A DNA stretch of 46,278 nucleotides, taken from Magnetovibrio sp. (GTDB lineage: Bacteria; Pseudomonadota; Alphaproteobacteria; Rhodospirillales; Casp-alpha2). The position numbers and the translations under genes were made by a program. This document shows, one piece after another, positions 1 through 8,324 of the stretch. The stretch lies in the NCBI GenBank assembly GCA_002722175.1, contig PBKU01000037.1:1-46278 (forward strand). Direction: 5' to 3'. How positions within the stretch are numbered: position 1 is the first letter of the stretch; each line of letters begins with the position of its first letter. The notes beneath the pieces are model-generated. The model saw only the letters and a list, made by a program, of their open reading frames with translations. It was not told the origin of the DNA and did not search any database.

Positions 1-843
1 ATGGCGAAAATAGTGCGGGAAGAAGGCACAATGACAGTAGTACCAAATGCTGGCGCTAATCAGGTAACAGGAGCATTTTGTGCACCAAACATTTTCCGCA
101 CCTCGTTTTCTAATTGGCAACCAGGGCACCCGATGGGAAAGGTTTTGCTGGAAAAAGGTTTGAAAAATATTGTCCTTGCTTATTGGGATTACGGAGCCGG
201 CAAGCAATCAGCTCAAGGGTTTAAAGATGGGTTTGTTCCTTTTGGGGGGGCAATTATAAAAGAAATTGGAATTCCATTCCCTAAGGTTGAATTTCAGGCT
301 GTGCTTACTGAAATAGGGTCAATAAAACCTGATGCTGTTTATATCTTTGTAGCTGGGGGCGGGGCTGTTAAATTTGTCAAAGATTGGGCTGCAGCTGGCT
401 TAAAGGATAAGATTGTGTTAACAGGGCCGGGCTTTTTGACAGAAGGTACAACCAAAGCTCAGGGAGAGGCTGCAGAAGGAATTCAAACGACGCTGCATTA
501 TGCTGACACTTTAGAAAACTCAAAAAACAAAACTTTTCGAGCCGCCTACCGTTCATCTTTCGACAAAGATGCCAATGTATATGCAGTGCAGGGCTACGAT
601 GCTGGACAGCTAATAAGGACAGGCGTAGATTCAGTTGGAGGCGATACAGGAGCCCGAGCGGACCTGATAAAAGCTATGGAAAATGCAATAATTGATTCAC
701 CACGGGGTTCTTTTACGTTATCTGCAGCCCACAATCCAATTCAGGATTTTTATCTTCGCGAGGTGAAAAACGGGGTCAACACAGTTGTTAAAGTTGCTCA
801 GAAAGCCTTAGCGGACCCTGCAACAGGTTGCAAAATGAGCTAG
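1..843 (+). CDS. Branched-chain amino acid-type ABC transporter substrate-binding protein, 5' truncated
   Basis: This is a periplasmic solute-binding protein of the LivK/type I family that feeds the importer encoded just downstream. Only 280 residues are present, against roughly 380-400 for the family. The first residues read as mid-domain sequence with no signal peptide, so the real start lies left of the window and the ATG at base 1 is probably internal. The visible part has typical lobe features: a segment GAVKFVKDWAAAGLKDK, and near the end an ALENAI-like helix followed by the strand region SPRGSFTLSAAHNP, which is usual for this family. It ends 105 bases before livH, with a stem-loop between them. 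The ligand cannot be read from the sequence; amino acids, amides or aromatic acids are all possible. Confidence 0.9.
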   Translation: MAKIVREEGTMTVVPNAGANQVTGAFCAPNIFRTSFSNWQPGHPMGKVLLEKGLKNIVLAYWDYGAGKQSAQGFKDGFVPFGGAIIKEIGIPFPKVEFQAVLTEIGSIKPDAVYIFVAGGGAVKFVKDWAAAGLKDKIVLTGPGFLTEGTTKAQGEAAEGIQTTLHYADTLENSKNKTFRAAYRSSFDKDANVYAVQGYDAGQLIRTGVDSVGGDTGARADLIKAMENAIIDSPRGSFTLSAAHNPIQDFYLREVKNGVNTVVKVAQKALADPATGCKMS

Positions 844-890
844 ATAAAAAATTTGGATTTGGGTTCTGGGATTCGTTGGCGCTTTTGTAT

Positions 891-914
891 AAACTCTCGT
901 TGGTACGAGGGTTT
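891..914 (+). other. Intercistronic stem-loop between binding-protein gene and livH
   Basis: AAACTCTCG at 891-899 and CGAGGGTTT at 906-914 form a 9-bp stem with one U-G pair and a six-base loop. No U-run follows, so it is not a typical terminator. In ABC import operons, hairpins at this place often protect the upstream message and give more binding protein than permease; that role is inferred here. Confidence 0.5.
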
Positions 915-948
915 ATGAAATAAAGTTAGAGTTCAGTATATCGGGCTA

Positions 949-1818
949 ATGGACGCGTCTTTCCTGTTGATTCAGACTTTAAATGGCATTCAATATGGGC
1001 TGTTGCTATTTCTTATTGCGAGCGGGCTAACAATTGTTTTTGGCATCATGGGGGTGATTAATTTAGCCCATGGTTCGTTTTATATGATTGGAGCCTATCT
1101 GGCTTTGTCTCTCAGCACCCTTACCGGCAACTTTTTTGTAGCTATACTAATGGGCACTCTTTCCATGGCGATTATTGGATTGGCTCTTGAGTGGTTATTT
1201 ATTTCACACCTCTACAAACGAGATCATTTACAGCAGGTATTACTTACCTTTGGCCTGATCCTAATATTCAACGAGGTACAAAGTATTGTTTGGGGTAATG
1301 ACCCGCATGGCGTTGAAATTCCGCAATTTCTCTCGGGGTCTATACCCTTAACTGATACTTTAAGTTATCCAGTTTACAGAATTTTTGTGTCAGCAGTATG
1401 CCTGCTGTTGGCGGGCTTGATGTATTTGATCATTCAACGTACCCGTCTAGGCCAGCAAATTAGAGCTGGATCAACGGATCAAGAAATGGTTGAAAATCTA
1501 GGAATTAATTTACGCCTCTTGTATGCAATTGTTTTTTCTACAGGTGTTACGCTTGCCGGTCTTGCAGGGATGATAGCAGCACCCATAGAGTCAGTCTATC
1601 CAGGTATTGGTGAACAAGTACTGATAATTTCATTTGTCGTTGTTGTTATTGGGGGAATAGGTTCAATTAAAGGGGCTTTTGTCGGTGCAATTGCAATTGG
1701 AATTGCAGATGTATACGGCCAAGTATTTTTTCCGGATCTAGCATCTGTGGCCGTTTATGCTGTTATGGCATTTGTTTTGCTTTGGAGGCCGTCGGGTTTG
1801 TTTGGAAGGAGCCTCTAA
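949..1818 (+). CDS. livH: Branched-chain amino acid ABC transporter permease, LivH type
   Basis: Inner-membrane permease subunit of a HAAT-family importer, 289 residues, the usual family length. It starts with the characteristic LivH opening (QTLNGIQYGLLLFLIASGL, then FGIMGVINLAHGSFYM) and has about eight hydrophobic segments. The C-terminal part holds the conserved GGIGSIKGAFVGA stretch that contacts the ATPases. It is the second gene of a livK-H-M-G-F order, all on the plus strand. Its stop at 1816-1818 is one base before the livM start, so translation is likely coupled. The start at 949 has only a weak ribosome site; no better in-frame start gives the expected N-terminus. Confidence 0.93.
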   Translation: MDASFLLIQTLNGIQYGLLLFLIASGLTIVFGIMGVINLAHGSFYMIGAYLALSLSTLTGNFFVAILMGTLSMAIIGLALEWLFISHLYKRDHLQQVLLTFGLILIFNEVQSIVWGNDPHGVEIPQFLSGSIPLTDTLSYPVYRIFVSAVCLLLAGLMYLIIQRTRLGQQIRAGSTDQEMVENLGINLRLLYAIVFSTGVTLAGLAGMIAAPIESVYPGIGEQVLIISFVVVVIGGIGSIKGAFVGAIAIGIADVYGQVFFPDLASVAVYAVMAFVLLWRPSGLFGRSL

Positions 1819-1819
1819 A

Positions 1820-2806
1820 ATGGTTACGGTACCTTCAAGAAACGTAGCTATATGTCTTTTTGTAATATTACTGTGCTTTGCGTCGGTTCCACTTTTCGGT
1901 GACAAGTACTTCGTGAAGCTAGCACTCAGAGCCATTATTTTTTCAATTTTTGCTATGAGTTTAGATCTTTTAATTGGATATACAGGGCTAGTAAGCTTCG
2001 GGCACGCGGCTTTTTTTGGTTTAGGCGCCTATATAGTGCATTTGGTATCCCCAGTGGACGAGTCTTTAAATCTTTTCATTTGTTTATCGCTGACTTTAGG
2101 GTTAACAGCAGTCGCAGCAAGTATTATAGGCGCATTCAGTGTAAGAACAAAAGGTGTATACTTTATTATGGTAACGTTAGCTTTTGCCCAGATGATGTTT
2201 TATTTCTTTTTTAATTGGCCTGGGGCAGGAGGGTCAGATGGGGCATTCATTTTTTTTAAGCCAGCATTAAAGTTTGGGGACCTGACCGTTATTGATTTAG
2301 ACGATGGTCATACTTTGTACTTTTTTTCATTATTTGCTTGGGTAGCTTGTTATATTTTATTAATTTTCGTTTTGCGTTCACCATTTGGACAGGTGATTCA
2401 GGGTATAAAGATAAATGAACATCGTATGCAAGGGCTTGGTTACGATACATATTTGTACAAACTTGTAAGCTTTGTGATTGCGGGAACAATAGCTGGTTTT
2501 GCCGGATTTTTGTTCGCGTGCATAGATGGTTTTGTTTCGCCTGGTTTATTAGGTTGGAGAGAGTCAGGGATTGCCATGGTGATGGTAATTCTAGGAGGGC
2601 AGGGCACCTTGTTTGGCGCTCTGCTTGGTTCTGTAGGCTTTCATGGGATGGAAGAAATTTTTCGTGAACCGGCAATTACAGGGGTAATTGCTGAACACTG
2701 GCAAATTCTTATGGGAATTTTTGTTATTTGCGTTGTGTTATTTCTAAAGAATGGGCTTAGCGCACTTATTACGCGATTTGATAGTAAGGCCGGTGAAGAT
2801 GTGTAA
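1820..2806 (+). CDS. livM: Branched-chain amino acid ABC transporter permease, LivM type
   Basis: Second membrane subunit of the importer, 328 residues from the ATG at 1820. That start is preferred over upstream in-frame codons because GGAAGGAG lies at 1804-1811 and it follows the livH stop directly. It has the LivM hallmark segment around FAMSLDLLIGYTGLVSFGHA and then about eight to ten membrane helices. The cytoplasmic coupling loop region reads GQVIQGIKINEHRMQGLGYD, close to the family pattern of GR-A-IREN-RA--LG. The gene overlaps livG by eight bases at its 3' end. Substrate is not predictable. Confidence 0.93.
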   Translation: MVTVPSRNVAICLFVILLCFASVPLFGDKYFVKLALRAIIFSIFAMSLDLLIGYTGLVSFGHAAFFGLGAYIVHLVSPVDESLNLFICLSLTLGLTAVAASIIGAFSVRTKGVYFIMVTLAFAQMMFYFFFNWPGAGGSDGAFIFFKPALKFGDLTVIDLDDGHTLYFFSLFAWVACYILLIFVLRSPFGQVIQGIKINEHRMQGLGYDTYLYKLVSFVIAGTIAGFAGFLFACIDGFVSPGLLGWRESGIAMVMVILGGQGTLFGALLGSVGFHGMEEIFREPAITGVIAEHWQILMGIFVICVVLFLKNGLSALITRFDSKAGEDV

Positions 2807-3566
2807 TACTGTTCTAAGCACAGAATTAGTTTCAAAATCATTTGGCGGACTTGCCGCAGTTGACAATATAACCCTTCAGTTTCAGAAGGGCTGTGTGCAC
2901 GCAATTATCGGCCCGAATGGTGCAGGCAAGACAACATTTATCAATCTACTTTCAGGAGAACAGGCGGCGACTAGCGGAAAAATCATTTTTCAGGGGCAGG
3001 ATATTACGTATTTGCCTGCTCACAAGGTATCTCAGTTGGGGATAGGGCGTAGCTATCAGCAGACAAATATTTTTCCTAATTTTTCATGTTGGAAAAATAT
3101 TTGGTTAGCTGCGCAATCACGGCAAAAATCGTCAATGCGTTTTTTTAAGCCGGCTTCTAACTATATTGAAGTTTCCAGAAGCGCAAAAAGGGCACTAGAC
3201 CTATCTGGTCTTGCTAAATTTTCTGAGATACCGGCATCTGAAATGAGCTACGGACAACAGCGGCAACTTGAAATTGCCATGCTACTTGCTATGCAACCTC
3301 GGGTATTGCTTTTAGACGAACCAATTGCTGGAATGAGTTCCTCAGAGTCAATAATAGTTATAGAGCTGATAAAGCGTCTAGCGCGTGATCATTGTATTGT
3401 TCTTATCGAGCATGATATGGATGCCGTTTTTGCAGTAGCCGATATTTTGACAGTGATGAATAATGGCAGAATTTTAGCAACGGGGCTACCCCATGAGATC
3501 AAAAATAATTCTGAGGTGGTAAACGCGTATCTTGGAGAAGAAGGAATGGAACCAATAAGTGGTTGA
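2799..3566 (+). CDS. livG: Branched-chain amino acid ABC transporter ATP-binding protein, LivG type
   Basis: First ATPase of the importer, 255 residues from the ATG at 2799. This start overlaps the livM stop and gives the standard LivG N-terminus; an upstream in-frame ATG at 2751 lies inside livM. Walker A is GPNGAGKTT, the signature is MSYGQQRQLEIA, and Walker B is VLLLDEPIAGM. Downstream are the H-loop (LIEHDMDAVF) and the family's C-terminal tail. The signature MSYGQQR in place of LSGGQ is normal for LivG. It works as a heterodimer with the next gene product and energises LivH/LivM. Confidence 0.93.
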   Translation: MCNTVLSTELVSKSFGGLAAVDNITLQFQKGCVHAIIGPNGAGKTTFINLLSGEQAATSGKIIFQGQDITYLPAHKVSQLGIGRSYQQTNIFPNFSCWKNIWLAAQSRQKSSMRFFKPASNYIEVSRSAKRALDLSGLAKFSEIPASEMSYGQQRQLEIAMLLAMQPRVLLLDEPIAGMSSSESIIVIELIKRLARDHCIVLIEHDMDAVFAVADILTVMNNGRILATGLPHEIKNNSEVVNAYLGEEGMEPISG

Positions 3567-4281
3567 AACTGATATCCCTATTCTTTCCCTAAAAAACATT
3601 CATTGCTATATAGGGCCAAGTCACATTTTACGCGATGTTACGTTTTCTGTAAGACCTGGACAGTGTCTAAGTTTGATGGGACGGAATGGTATGGGGAAAA
3701 CCACTATATTACGGACCATTATGGGCCATATTCGGCCAACCAAAGGAATAGTTCATATTAATGGCGTAAATAGTGCCTTGATGAAAACACATATAATTGC
3801 CCTTAGTGGGATTGCCTTTGTGCCTGAGACGCGAAGTATTTTTCCGAACCTTAGTGTTATTGAAAATTTAACTATGGCGGCCCGCACCGGAGTGGATGGC
3901 CGCAGTGATTGGACGTTAGAGCGTATTTTTAATATCTTTCCAAAATTGGAAGAAAGGCAAAATTTCTGGGGGGACGAGCTTTCAGGTGGAGAGCAGCAGA
4001 TGCTTACAATTAGTCGTGGTCTCATGACCAACCCTTCTCTTCTTCTCCTAGACGAAGTGACAGAGGGTCTAGCCCCTTTAGTGAGGGAGGATATTTGGCG
4101 GGTCATTTTGGAAATAAAGAACAGTGGTATTGCAAGTATTATTGTCGACAAGCATGTGAAACGATTGCTAGAGATTGCTGATCAACATGTAATATTAGTT
4201 AGAGGTGAAATTGTTTTTCATGGTGACGGTAAAACATTGGTTGAATGTCCTGAGTTGATGAAGCAACATTTGGGAGTTTAA
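3559..4281 (+). CDS. livF: Branched-chain amino acid ABC transporter ATP-binding protein, LivF type
   Basis: Second ATPase of the importer, 240 residues, with a GTG start at 3559 that overlaps the end of livG by eight bases. Walker A is GRNGMGKTTILRTIMG, signature LSGGEQQMLTISR, and Walker B LLLLDEVTEGLAP. The phrase EGLAP after Walker B is a LivF trademark. It completes a five-gene operon. The H-loop position reads IVDKHVKRLL rather than the usual EQ; the His is kept. No gene for ligand metabolism is attached on this side, so the transported compound stays open. Confidence 0.93.
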   Translation: MVETDIPILSLKNIHCYIGPSHILRDVTFSVRPGQCLSLMGRNGMGKTTILRTIMGHIRPTKGIVHINGVNSALMKTHIIALSGIAFVPETRSIFPNLSVIENLTMAARTGVDGRSDWTLERIFNIFPKLEERQNFWGDELSGGEQQMLTISRGLMTNPSLLLLDEVTEGLAPLVREDIWRVILEIKNSGIASIIVDKHVKRLLEIADQHVILVRGEIVFHGDGKTLVECPELMKQHLGV

Positions 4282-4420
4282 TATTTTTAATTTTCATAAT
4301 GTGGAAAGTTAACAAACGGGCAGGTTGACTAGTTAAGACTCCGTTCCCAAAGTTATTGATTGTTCAAAGTTGTTCTTTTGCAGGATCAGATGTCTAGAAG
4401 GAAACGTGATCTAGCAAGAG

Positions 4421-4453
4421 GTTCGCCCGAACAAAAATAATATAAGGCGAACT
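4421..4453 (+). promoter_or_regulatory. Inverted repeats upstream of chaC-like gene
   Basis: GTTCGCC at 4421-4427 and GGCGAAC at 4446-4452 are perfect inverse copies, and GTTCG-CC-CGAAC at 4421-4432 forms a second, overlapping palindrome. They lie in the 230-base gap between livF and the chaC-like gene, about 60 bases before its start. They could be an operator or a structured leader. Nothing else recognisable was seen in this gap. Confidence 0.3.
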
Positions 4454-4511
4454 AGAATTTTCTTTGATGTTAGAATTAAGTGCTTTTAAAAATATTGATT
4501 GAGGTTAATAA

Positions 4512-5078
4512 GTGAATGTCGTTCGATATTCGGGTAGTAGAACTACAAGTGATATTCAAGACAATCAAACTTGGATATTTGGTTACGGTTCTTTAATCTG
4601 GAATCCCGATTTTAAGTATGTAGAACAGCGAATTGCCAGAATTTTTGGGTACCATAGAGCCCTATGCATCTACTCCCACCATTATCGCGGAACACCGGAT
4701 AAGCCTGGACTGGTGTTCGGTTTAGATAAGGGCGGGTCATGCAATGGCATTGCTTTTCGGATCCGGAAAGATGAAAAGGCTGAAATTTTTGCAAAACTCC
4801 ATGAACGCGAGATGCCGACAAAAGTATATACTCCTACATGGTTATCTGTTTGTACCGGCTCAGCCCGAGTTAGAGCTTATGGGTTCGTTGCAGATCGCCA
4901 GCATGAGCAATATGTCACGGGATTAAGCGAGGATGAAATTATATTTCTAATTCGGCAGGGGAAAGGGTCGGCGGGTACTTGTGTAGAATACGTGCGAAAG
5001 ACGTTAGACCAGTTAGCTGCATTCGGAATAAAAGAAAAACGACTTCGGTCTTTTTTGAAGAAAAGTTTGTTTGTATAG
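4512..5078 (+). CDS. chaC: Glutathione-specific gamma-glutamylcyclotransferase, ChaC family
   Basis: Cytosolic enzyme that cleaves glutathione to 5-oxoproline and Cys-Gly. The 188-residue product begins its domain with WIFGYGSLIWNPDF, the substrate-binding YGSL loop of ChaC proteins, followed by GYHRALCIYSHHYRGTPDKP and a G-F-L-G segment typical of the family. The conserved acidic residue region reads LHEREM. The start is a GTG at 4512; the first about 20 residues are not conserved, so a slightly later start is possible. It stands alone between the liv operon and the convergent reductase gene. A link to glutathione-dependent formaldehyde removal elsewhere in the window is only thematic. Confidence 0.9.
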   Translation: MNVVRYSGSRTTSDIQDNQTWIFGYGSLIWNPDFKYVEQRIARIFGYHRALCIYSHHYRGTPDKPGLVFGLDKGGSCNGIAFRIRKDEKAEIFAKLHEREMPTKVYTPTWLSVCTGSARVRAYGFVADRQHEQYVTGLSEDEIIFLIRQGKGSAGTCVEYVRKTLDQLAAFGIKEKRLRSFLKKSLFV

Positions 5079-5133
5079 ACTTGCGTTAGGTTTAGCTATA
5101 GAGGACTACGAATTTTTTATAAGCTAAATAACA

Positions 5134-5150
5134 AACCCCATAGTGGGTTG
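5134..5150 (-). terminator. Weak hairpin downstream of the ribonucleotide reductase
   Basis: Read on the minus strand, AACCC and GGGTT pair around a short loop and are followed by a T-rich run, about 60 bases past the reductase stop. The stem is only five base pairs, so this is a tentative terminator. It also sits in the gap after the convergent chaC-like gene. Confidence 0.3.
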
Positions 5151-5211
5151 GATACGCCAACATTTAATTATTTTAGACTAGTTATCAATTGTAGTGACAG
5201 AATTCATATTC

Positions 5212-6384
5212 TCAGCTGCATTTTGAGAAGCCACAGCTTCTACATGTGTCACAACCCTCTTCTCGTGACAAGGTGCAGTCTCCGCATCTCGGGCACTGAC
5301 GAAAAGGGCCTAATGCAGACCTTACTTTATTGCCTGGTGTATTGTGAGCAGTATTGCTTATAGAGACTTTATTTTTTTCAGAGGAAACTCCTATTTTGTT
5401 TTCTGCATTTTGGAGAAAACCGATATCTACCATATGTTGCTCAATTATATTCCCGATTGCCGCTAGCAGCGAGGGAACATACTTTCCCTTAACCCATTGG
5501 CCGCCCCGTGGATCAAATACAGCCTTTAATTCTTCTACAACAAAAGATACATCTCCACCACGGCGAAAAACTGCTGAAATCATTCTTGTCAGTGCGACAG
5601 TCCATGCAAAGTGTTCAGTATTTTTGGTATTAATAAATATTTCAAATGGGCGAGCTCGGCCATTTATTTCCACGACATCATTAATCGTAATATAAATAGC
5701 ATGTTCACTGTCTGGCCAACGTACTTTATACGTTATTCCTTGAAGCTCACGTGGCCGATCCAAGGGTTTTGTTATATAGATAATTGAACTAGAATCGTCA
5801 CCGTTTCTAGCCTTTTTTTCAACGGATGGGCACTCTAGAGGTAATTGGGGTTCACTATCGGTTTTTTTGTTATTAGAGGTGAGTATGGCGCCAGTTACTT
5901 CATTTGGGCGGTAAGTAGTGCAGCCTTTACAGTTAAGATCAAATGCTTTTTCGTAAATACCTTTAAAGTCAGTGAAAGAAATATTTTCAGGAACATTTAT
6001 GGTCTTGGAAATCGAGCTGTCGACGTATTCTTGAATAGCTGCTTGCATAGTTAGGTGGTCATCTGGTGACAAGTCTTCAATATTTATGAAGGCGTCAGAA
6101 AGAGGTTTTTCATTTCCAAAAGTCGATCTGTATAGGCTGTATGCATAATCTGAGACTTCGTCATTCTGTGAGCTGCCATCTGGTAAAAGAACGCGACGCT
6201 TATAGACAAAATTAAAGACAGGCTCTATTCCTGATGAAACATTATCAGCTAGGAGAGAAATAGTTCCTGTCGGGGCTATCGAGGTTAAAAGTGCATTGCG
6301 AATGCCATGCTTATAAATGCCAGATACAATATCTTGATCTAGTAATTTAATTGAACCCCCTTTTAAAAAGGGCTTCTTTGTCAA
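5212..6384 (-). CDS. nrdJ: Adenosylcobalamin-dependent ribonucleotide reductase, C-terminal part (frameshifted)
   Basis: C-terminal half of a class II (B12-dependent) ribonucleotide reductase. It carries the barrel segments HGIRNALLTSIAPTGTISL and NVSSGIEPVFNF, then EYVDSSISKT. The tail is a cysteine-rich module, GPFRQCPRCGDC followed by EGCDTCRSCGFSKCS, which matches the redox/zinc-ribbon end of alphaproteobacterial NrdJ proteins. This frame has no true start: the TTG at 6384 is only the first start-like codon. It continues the protein begun at 7564 after a shift of one base near 6356-6364. Joined, the two parts give about 783 residues, a sensible NrdJ length. Confidence 0.92.
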   Translation of the reverse strand: MTKKPFLKGGSIKLLDQDIVSGIYKHGIRNALLTSIAPTGTISLLADNVSSGIEPVFNFVYKRRVLLPDGSSQNDEVSDYAYSLYRSTFGNEKPLSDAFINIEDLSPDDHLTMQAAIQEYVDSSISKTINVPENISFTDFKGIYEKAFDLNCKGCTTYRPNEVTGAILTSNNKKTDSEPQLPLECPSVEKKARNGDDSSSIIYITKPLDRPRELQGITYKVRWPDSEHAIYITINDVVEINGRARPFEIFINTKNTEHFAWTVALTRMISAVFRRGGDVSFVVEELKAVFDPRGGQWVKGKYVPSLLAAIGNIIEQHMVDIGFLQNAENKIGVSSEKNKVSISNTAHNTPGNKVRSALGPFRQCPRCGDCTLSREEGCDTCRSCGFSKCS

Positions 6385-7564
6385 ATTTTGGAAAAGGCCC
6401 TTTCTCCCGAGAGAGTTCTATTGATGATAAATAAGATGTGCGCTGAATTGTTTTCATCCATAGCTTTGCAAGCTCTATAGAACGATCACTCCCGTAACGT
6501 GCCCCGCACATGATAAGAGCGTCTCCTAGCCCAGTAACTCCAAGACCAATTCGTCGTTTTGATCGAGCTTCATCGTCCTGTTTTGAGATTGGGAAGTCTG
6601 ATACATCTATTACATTGTCAAGCATCCGGACAGCCGTAGTCACTATATTCTCTAATGCTGGTAAATTAAGTGCAGCTTTATTGCTAAAAGGCGAACAGAC
6701 TAACTTTGTTAGGTTTATAGAACCTAGTAAGCACGCTCCATATGGAGGAAGTGGTTGCTCTCCGCACGGGTTTGTTGCCTGGATTTTTTCACAGTAATTT
6801 AAGTTATTTTGTCGATTAACTCTATCAATGAATATAACCCCAGGCTCAGCATAGTTAAAAGTCGCATTCATAATTTTTTCCCAAAGCACACGTGCAGGCA
6901 AAGTTTTATATGTAATTCCATCAAACTTTAGCTCCCAGAGGGAATTTTCTTTAATTGCCTGCATAAACTTATCAGTTACTAAAACTGATAAATTAAACAT
7001 GCGAAGTTTATCAGGCTGTTCTTTTGCCTCGATAAAATGTTCAATGTCAGGGTGGTCACATCTGAGAGTTGCCATCATAGCGCCGCGCCGCGAGCCTGCA
7101 CTCATTATTGTTCTGCACATGGAATCCCAAACATCCATAAATGATAATGGTCCTGATGCGTCCGCACCCACCCCTTTAACAGGGGCCCCTTTAGGCCTTA
7201 AAGTAGAAAAGTCGTATCCAATCCCCCCACCTTGCTGCATTGTAAGTGCAGCCTCTTTTAAGCTTTGGAAAATGCCTGATATATCGTCTGGGATGGTTCC
7301 CATTACAAAACAATTAAAAAGTGTTACTTTGCGTTTAGAGCCTGCACCAGCAAGAATTCGACCCGCTGGGAGAAACTTAAAATCTTCTAAAATACTGAAA
7401 AAGTTTTGTTCCCAGGCAATGGGGTCTTTTTCTATAGATGCTAAGGTTTTAGATACTCGGTGCCATGTATCTGTTATGTTATTCTCAATTGGGCGACCTT
7501 CAGACGTTTTTAAACGATACTTCATGTCCCAAATTTGTTGCGAGATTGCTGAAACATTAGCCAT
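6347..7564 (-). CDS. nrdJ: Adenosylcobalamin-dependent ribonucleotide reductase, N-terminal part (frameshifted)
   Basis: N-terminal half of class II ribonucleotide reductase, which makes deoxyribonucleotides without oxygen by use of adenosylcobalamin. Seen here are the early redox cysteine in FNCFVMG (residue 85), the substrate loop QQGGGIGYDFSTLRP, and the finger loop TNPCGEQPLPPYG with the thiyl-radical Cys267 and Glu269. The frame stops at 6347 in the middle of a conserved segment (SREKGPFPKFD...). The expected continuation is in the next frame. Removing one base of the five-G run at 6356-6360 (minus-strand sense) restores one reading frame. The start ATG at 7564 gives a normal N-terminus, though no strong ribosome site is visible. 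Confidence 0.93.
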   Translation of the reverse strand: MANVSAISQQIWDMKYRLKTSEGRPIENNITDTWHRVSKTLASIEKDPIAWEQNFFSILEDFKFLPAGRILAGAGSKRKVTLFNCFVMGTIPDDISGIFQSLKEAALTMQQGGGIGYDFSTLRPKGAPVKGVGADASGPLSFMDVWDSMCRTIMSAGSRRGAMMATLRCDHPDIEHFIEAKEQPDKLRMFNLSVLVTDKFMQAIKENSLWELKFDGITYKTLPARVLWEKIMNATFNYAEPGVIFIDRVNRQNNLNYCEKIQATNPCGEQPLPPYGACLLGSINLTKLVCSPFSNKAALNLPALENIVTTAVRMLDNVIDVSDFPISKQDDEARSKRRIGLGVTGLGDALIMCGARYGSDRSIELAKLWMKTIQRTSYLSSIELSREKGPFPKFDKEALFKRGFN

Positions 7565-7667
7565 GAGGATAGGTCTTTTGTATATTAATATGATGGAAGA
7601 AAAATGCTAAGCCAACTTGGAGTGTATGAGCGGATAGTCCTAAGGTCAAGAAAAATGTTCACTATTT

Positions 7668-7772
7668 GTTTCCACAGGTATTTTTGAAGATATACAAAAA
7701 CTAAAAAAATATAAATCATTTAATATCAAATATTTAAGCAATTTATTTACGTTTTTAACTAACTGTGGAAAA
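7668..7772. promoter_or_regulatory. AT-rich divergent promoter region with two DnaA-box-like sites
   Basis: The 322-base gap 7565-7886 separates nrdJ (minus) and apaG (plus). It holds TTTCCACAG at 7669-7677 and its exact inverse CTGTGGAAA at 7763-7771. On the minus strand the second reads TTTTCCACA, which fits the loose DnaA box TTWTNCACA. The first is one base less good. DnaA control of reductase genes is known in other bacteria; here it is only a suggestion. I saw no convincing cobalamin riboswitch and no NrdR box. Confidence 0.3.
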
Positions 7773-7886
7773 AAGTATCCGATGTTAGCGGTTGATTAGA
7801 ATGGGTTGTCGTTTTAGACAATTGTTTCTTTTTATTTAAAAAAGAGCTTTGGGAAGAAATAGGTAGATGATCATATAGGAGTCAGG

Positions 7887-8291
7887 ATGAAAGAAAGTTT
7901 GTATAAAGCTGTCACGTTTGGCGTTGGTGTTTCCGTTGCAGCAACATACTTAGATTATCAGTCAGACCCTGATAATAGTCAATTTGCATGGGCTTATCAT
8001 GTACGTATTGAAAATAGAAATAAGAAGTCTGTCCAGCTGTTGAGCAGAAATTGGTCGATTACCGATGCACTTGGCAATGGGCATTGGGTTATCGGTGAAG
8101 GGGTTGTTGGAGAAAAACCTATCCTGCAGCCTGGTGAGGCATTTGAATATACCAGTGGAACCCCTCTCCAAACACCTTCGGGGATTATGGCAGGGTTCTA
8201 TAGACTAATAGACGAAGATGGATATCTTTTCTATGCAGAAGTTCCTGCTTTTTCGCTTGATAGTCCCTATGAAGAGCCTAGCTTGCACTAG
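7887..8291 (+). CDS. apaG: ApaG domain protein
   Basis: Small fibronectin-III-like beta protein of the ApaG family, 134 residues, the usual length. The family signature runs through FAWAYHVRIENRNKKSVQL, SRNWSITDALG, VIGEGVVGEKPILQPGE and FEYTSGTPLQTPSGIMAG, all clearly present. ApaG has been linked to cobalt/magnesium handling and Ap4A levels in enterobacteria, but its biochemical role is not settled. The start at 7887 is supported by TAGGAG at 7876-7881. It is followed at 33 bases by folE, so the two may be one transcript. Confidence 0.95.
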   Translation: MKESLYKAVTFGVGVSVAATYLDYQSDPDNSQFAWAYHVRIENRNKKSVQLLSRNWSITDALGNGHWVIGEGVVGEKPILQPGEAFEYTSGTPLQTPSGIMAGFYRLIDEDGYLFYAEVPAFSLDSPYEEPSLH

Positions 8292-8324
8292 ACTCTTGGA
8301 TTCTAGCAATTATGCTCTTATATT

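Noticed and set aside
2289-2904. Minus-strand reading frames inside livM and livG
   Set aside because: They are antisense to strongly conserved transporter genes.
7565-7886. Cobalamin riboswitch in front of the B12-dependent reductase
   Set aside because: I could not find the B12 box or the conserved core helices; the region is simply AT-rich.
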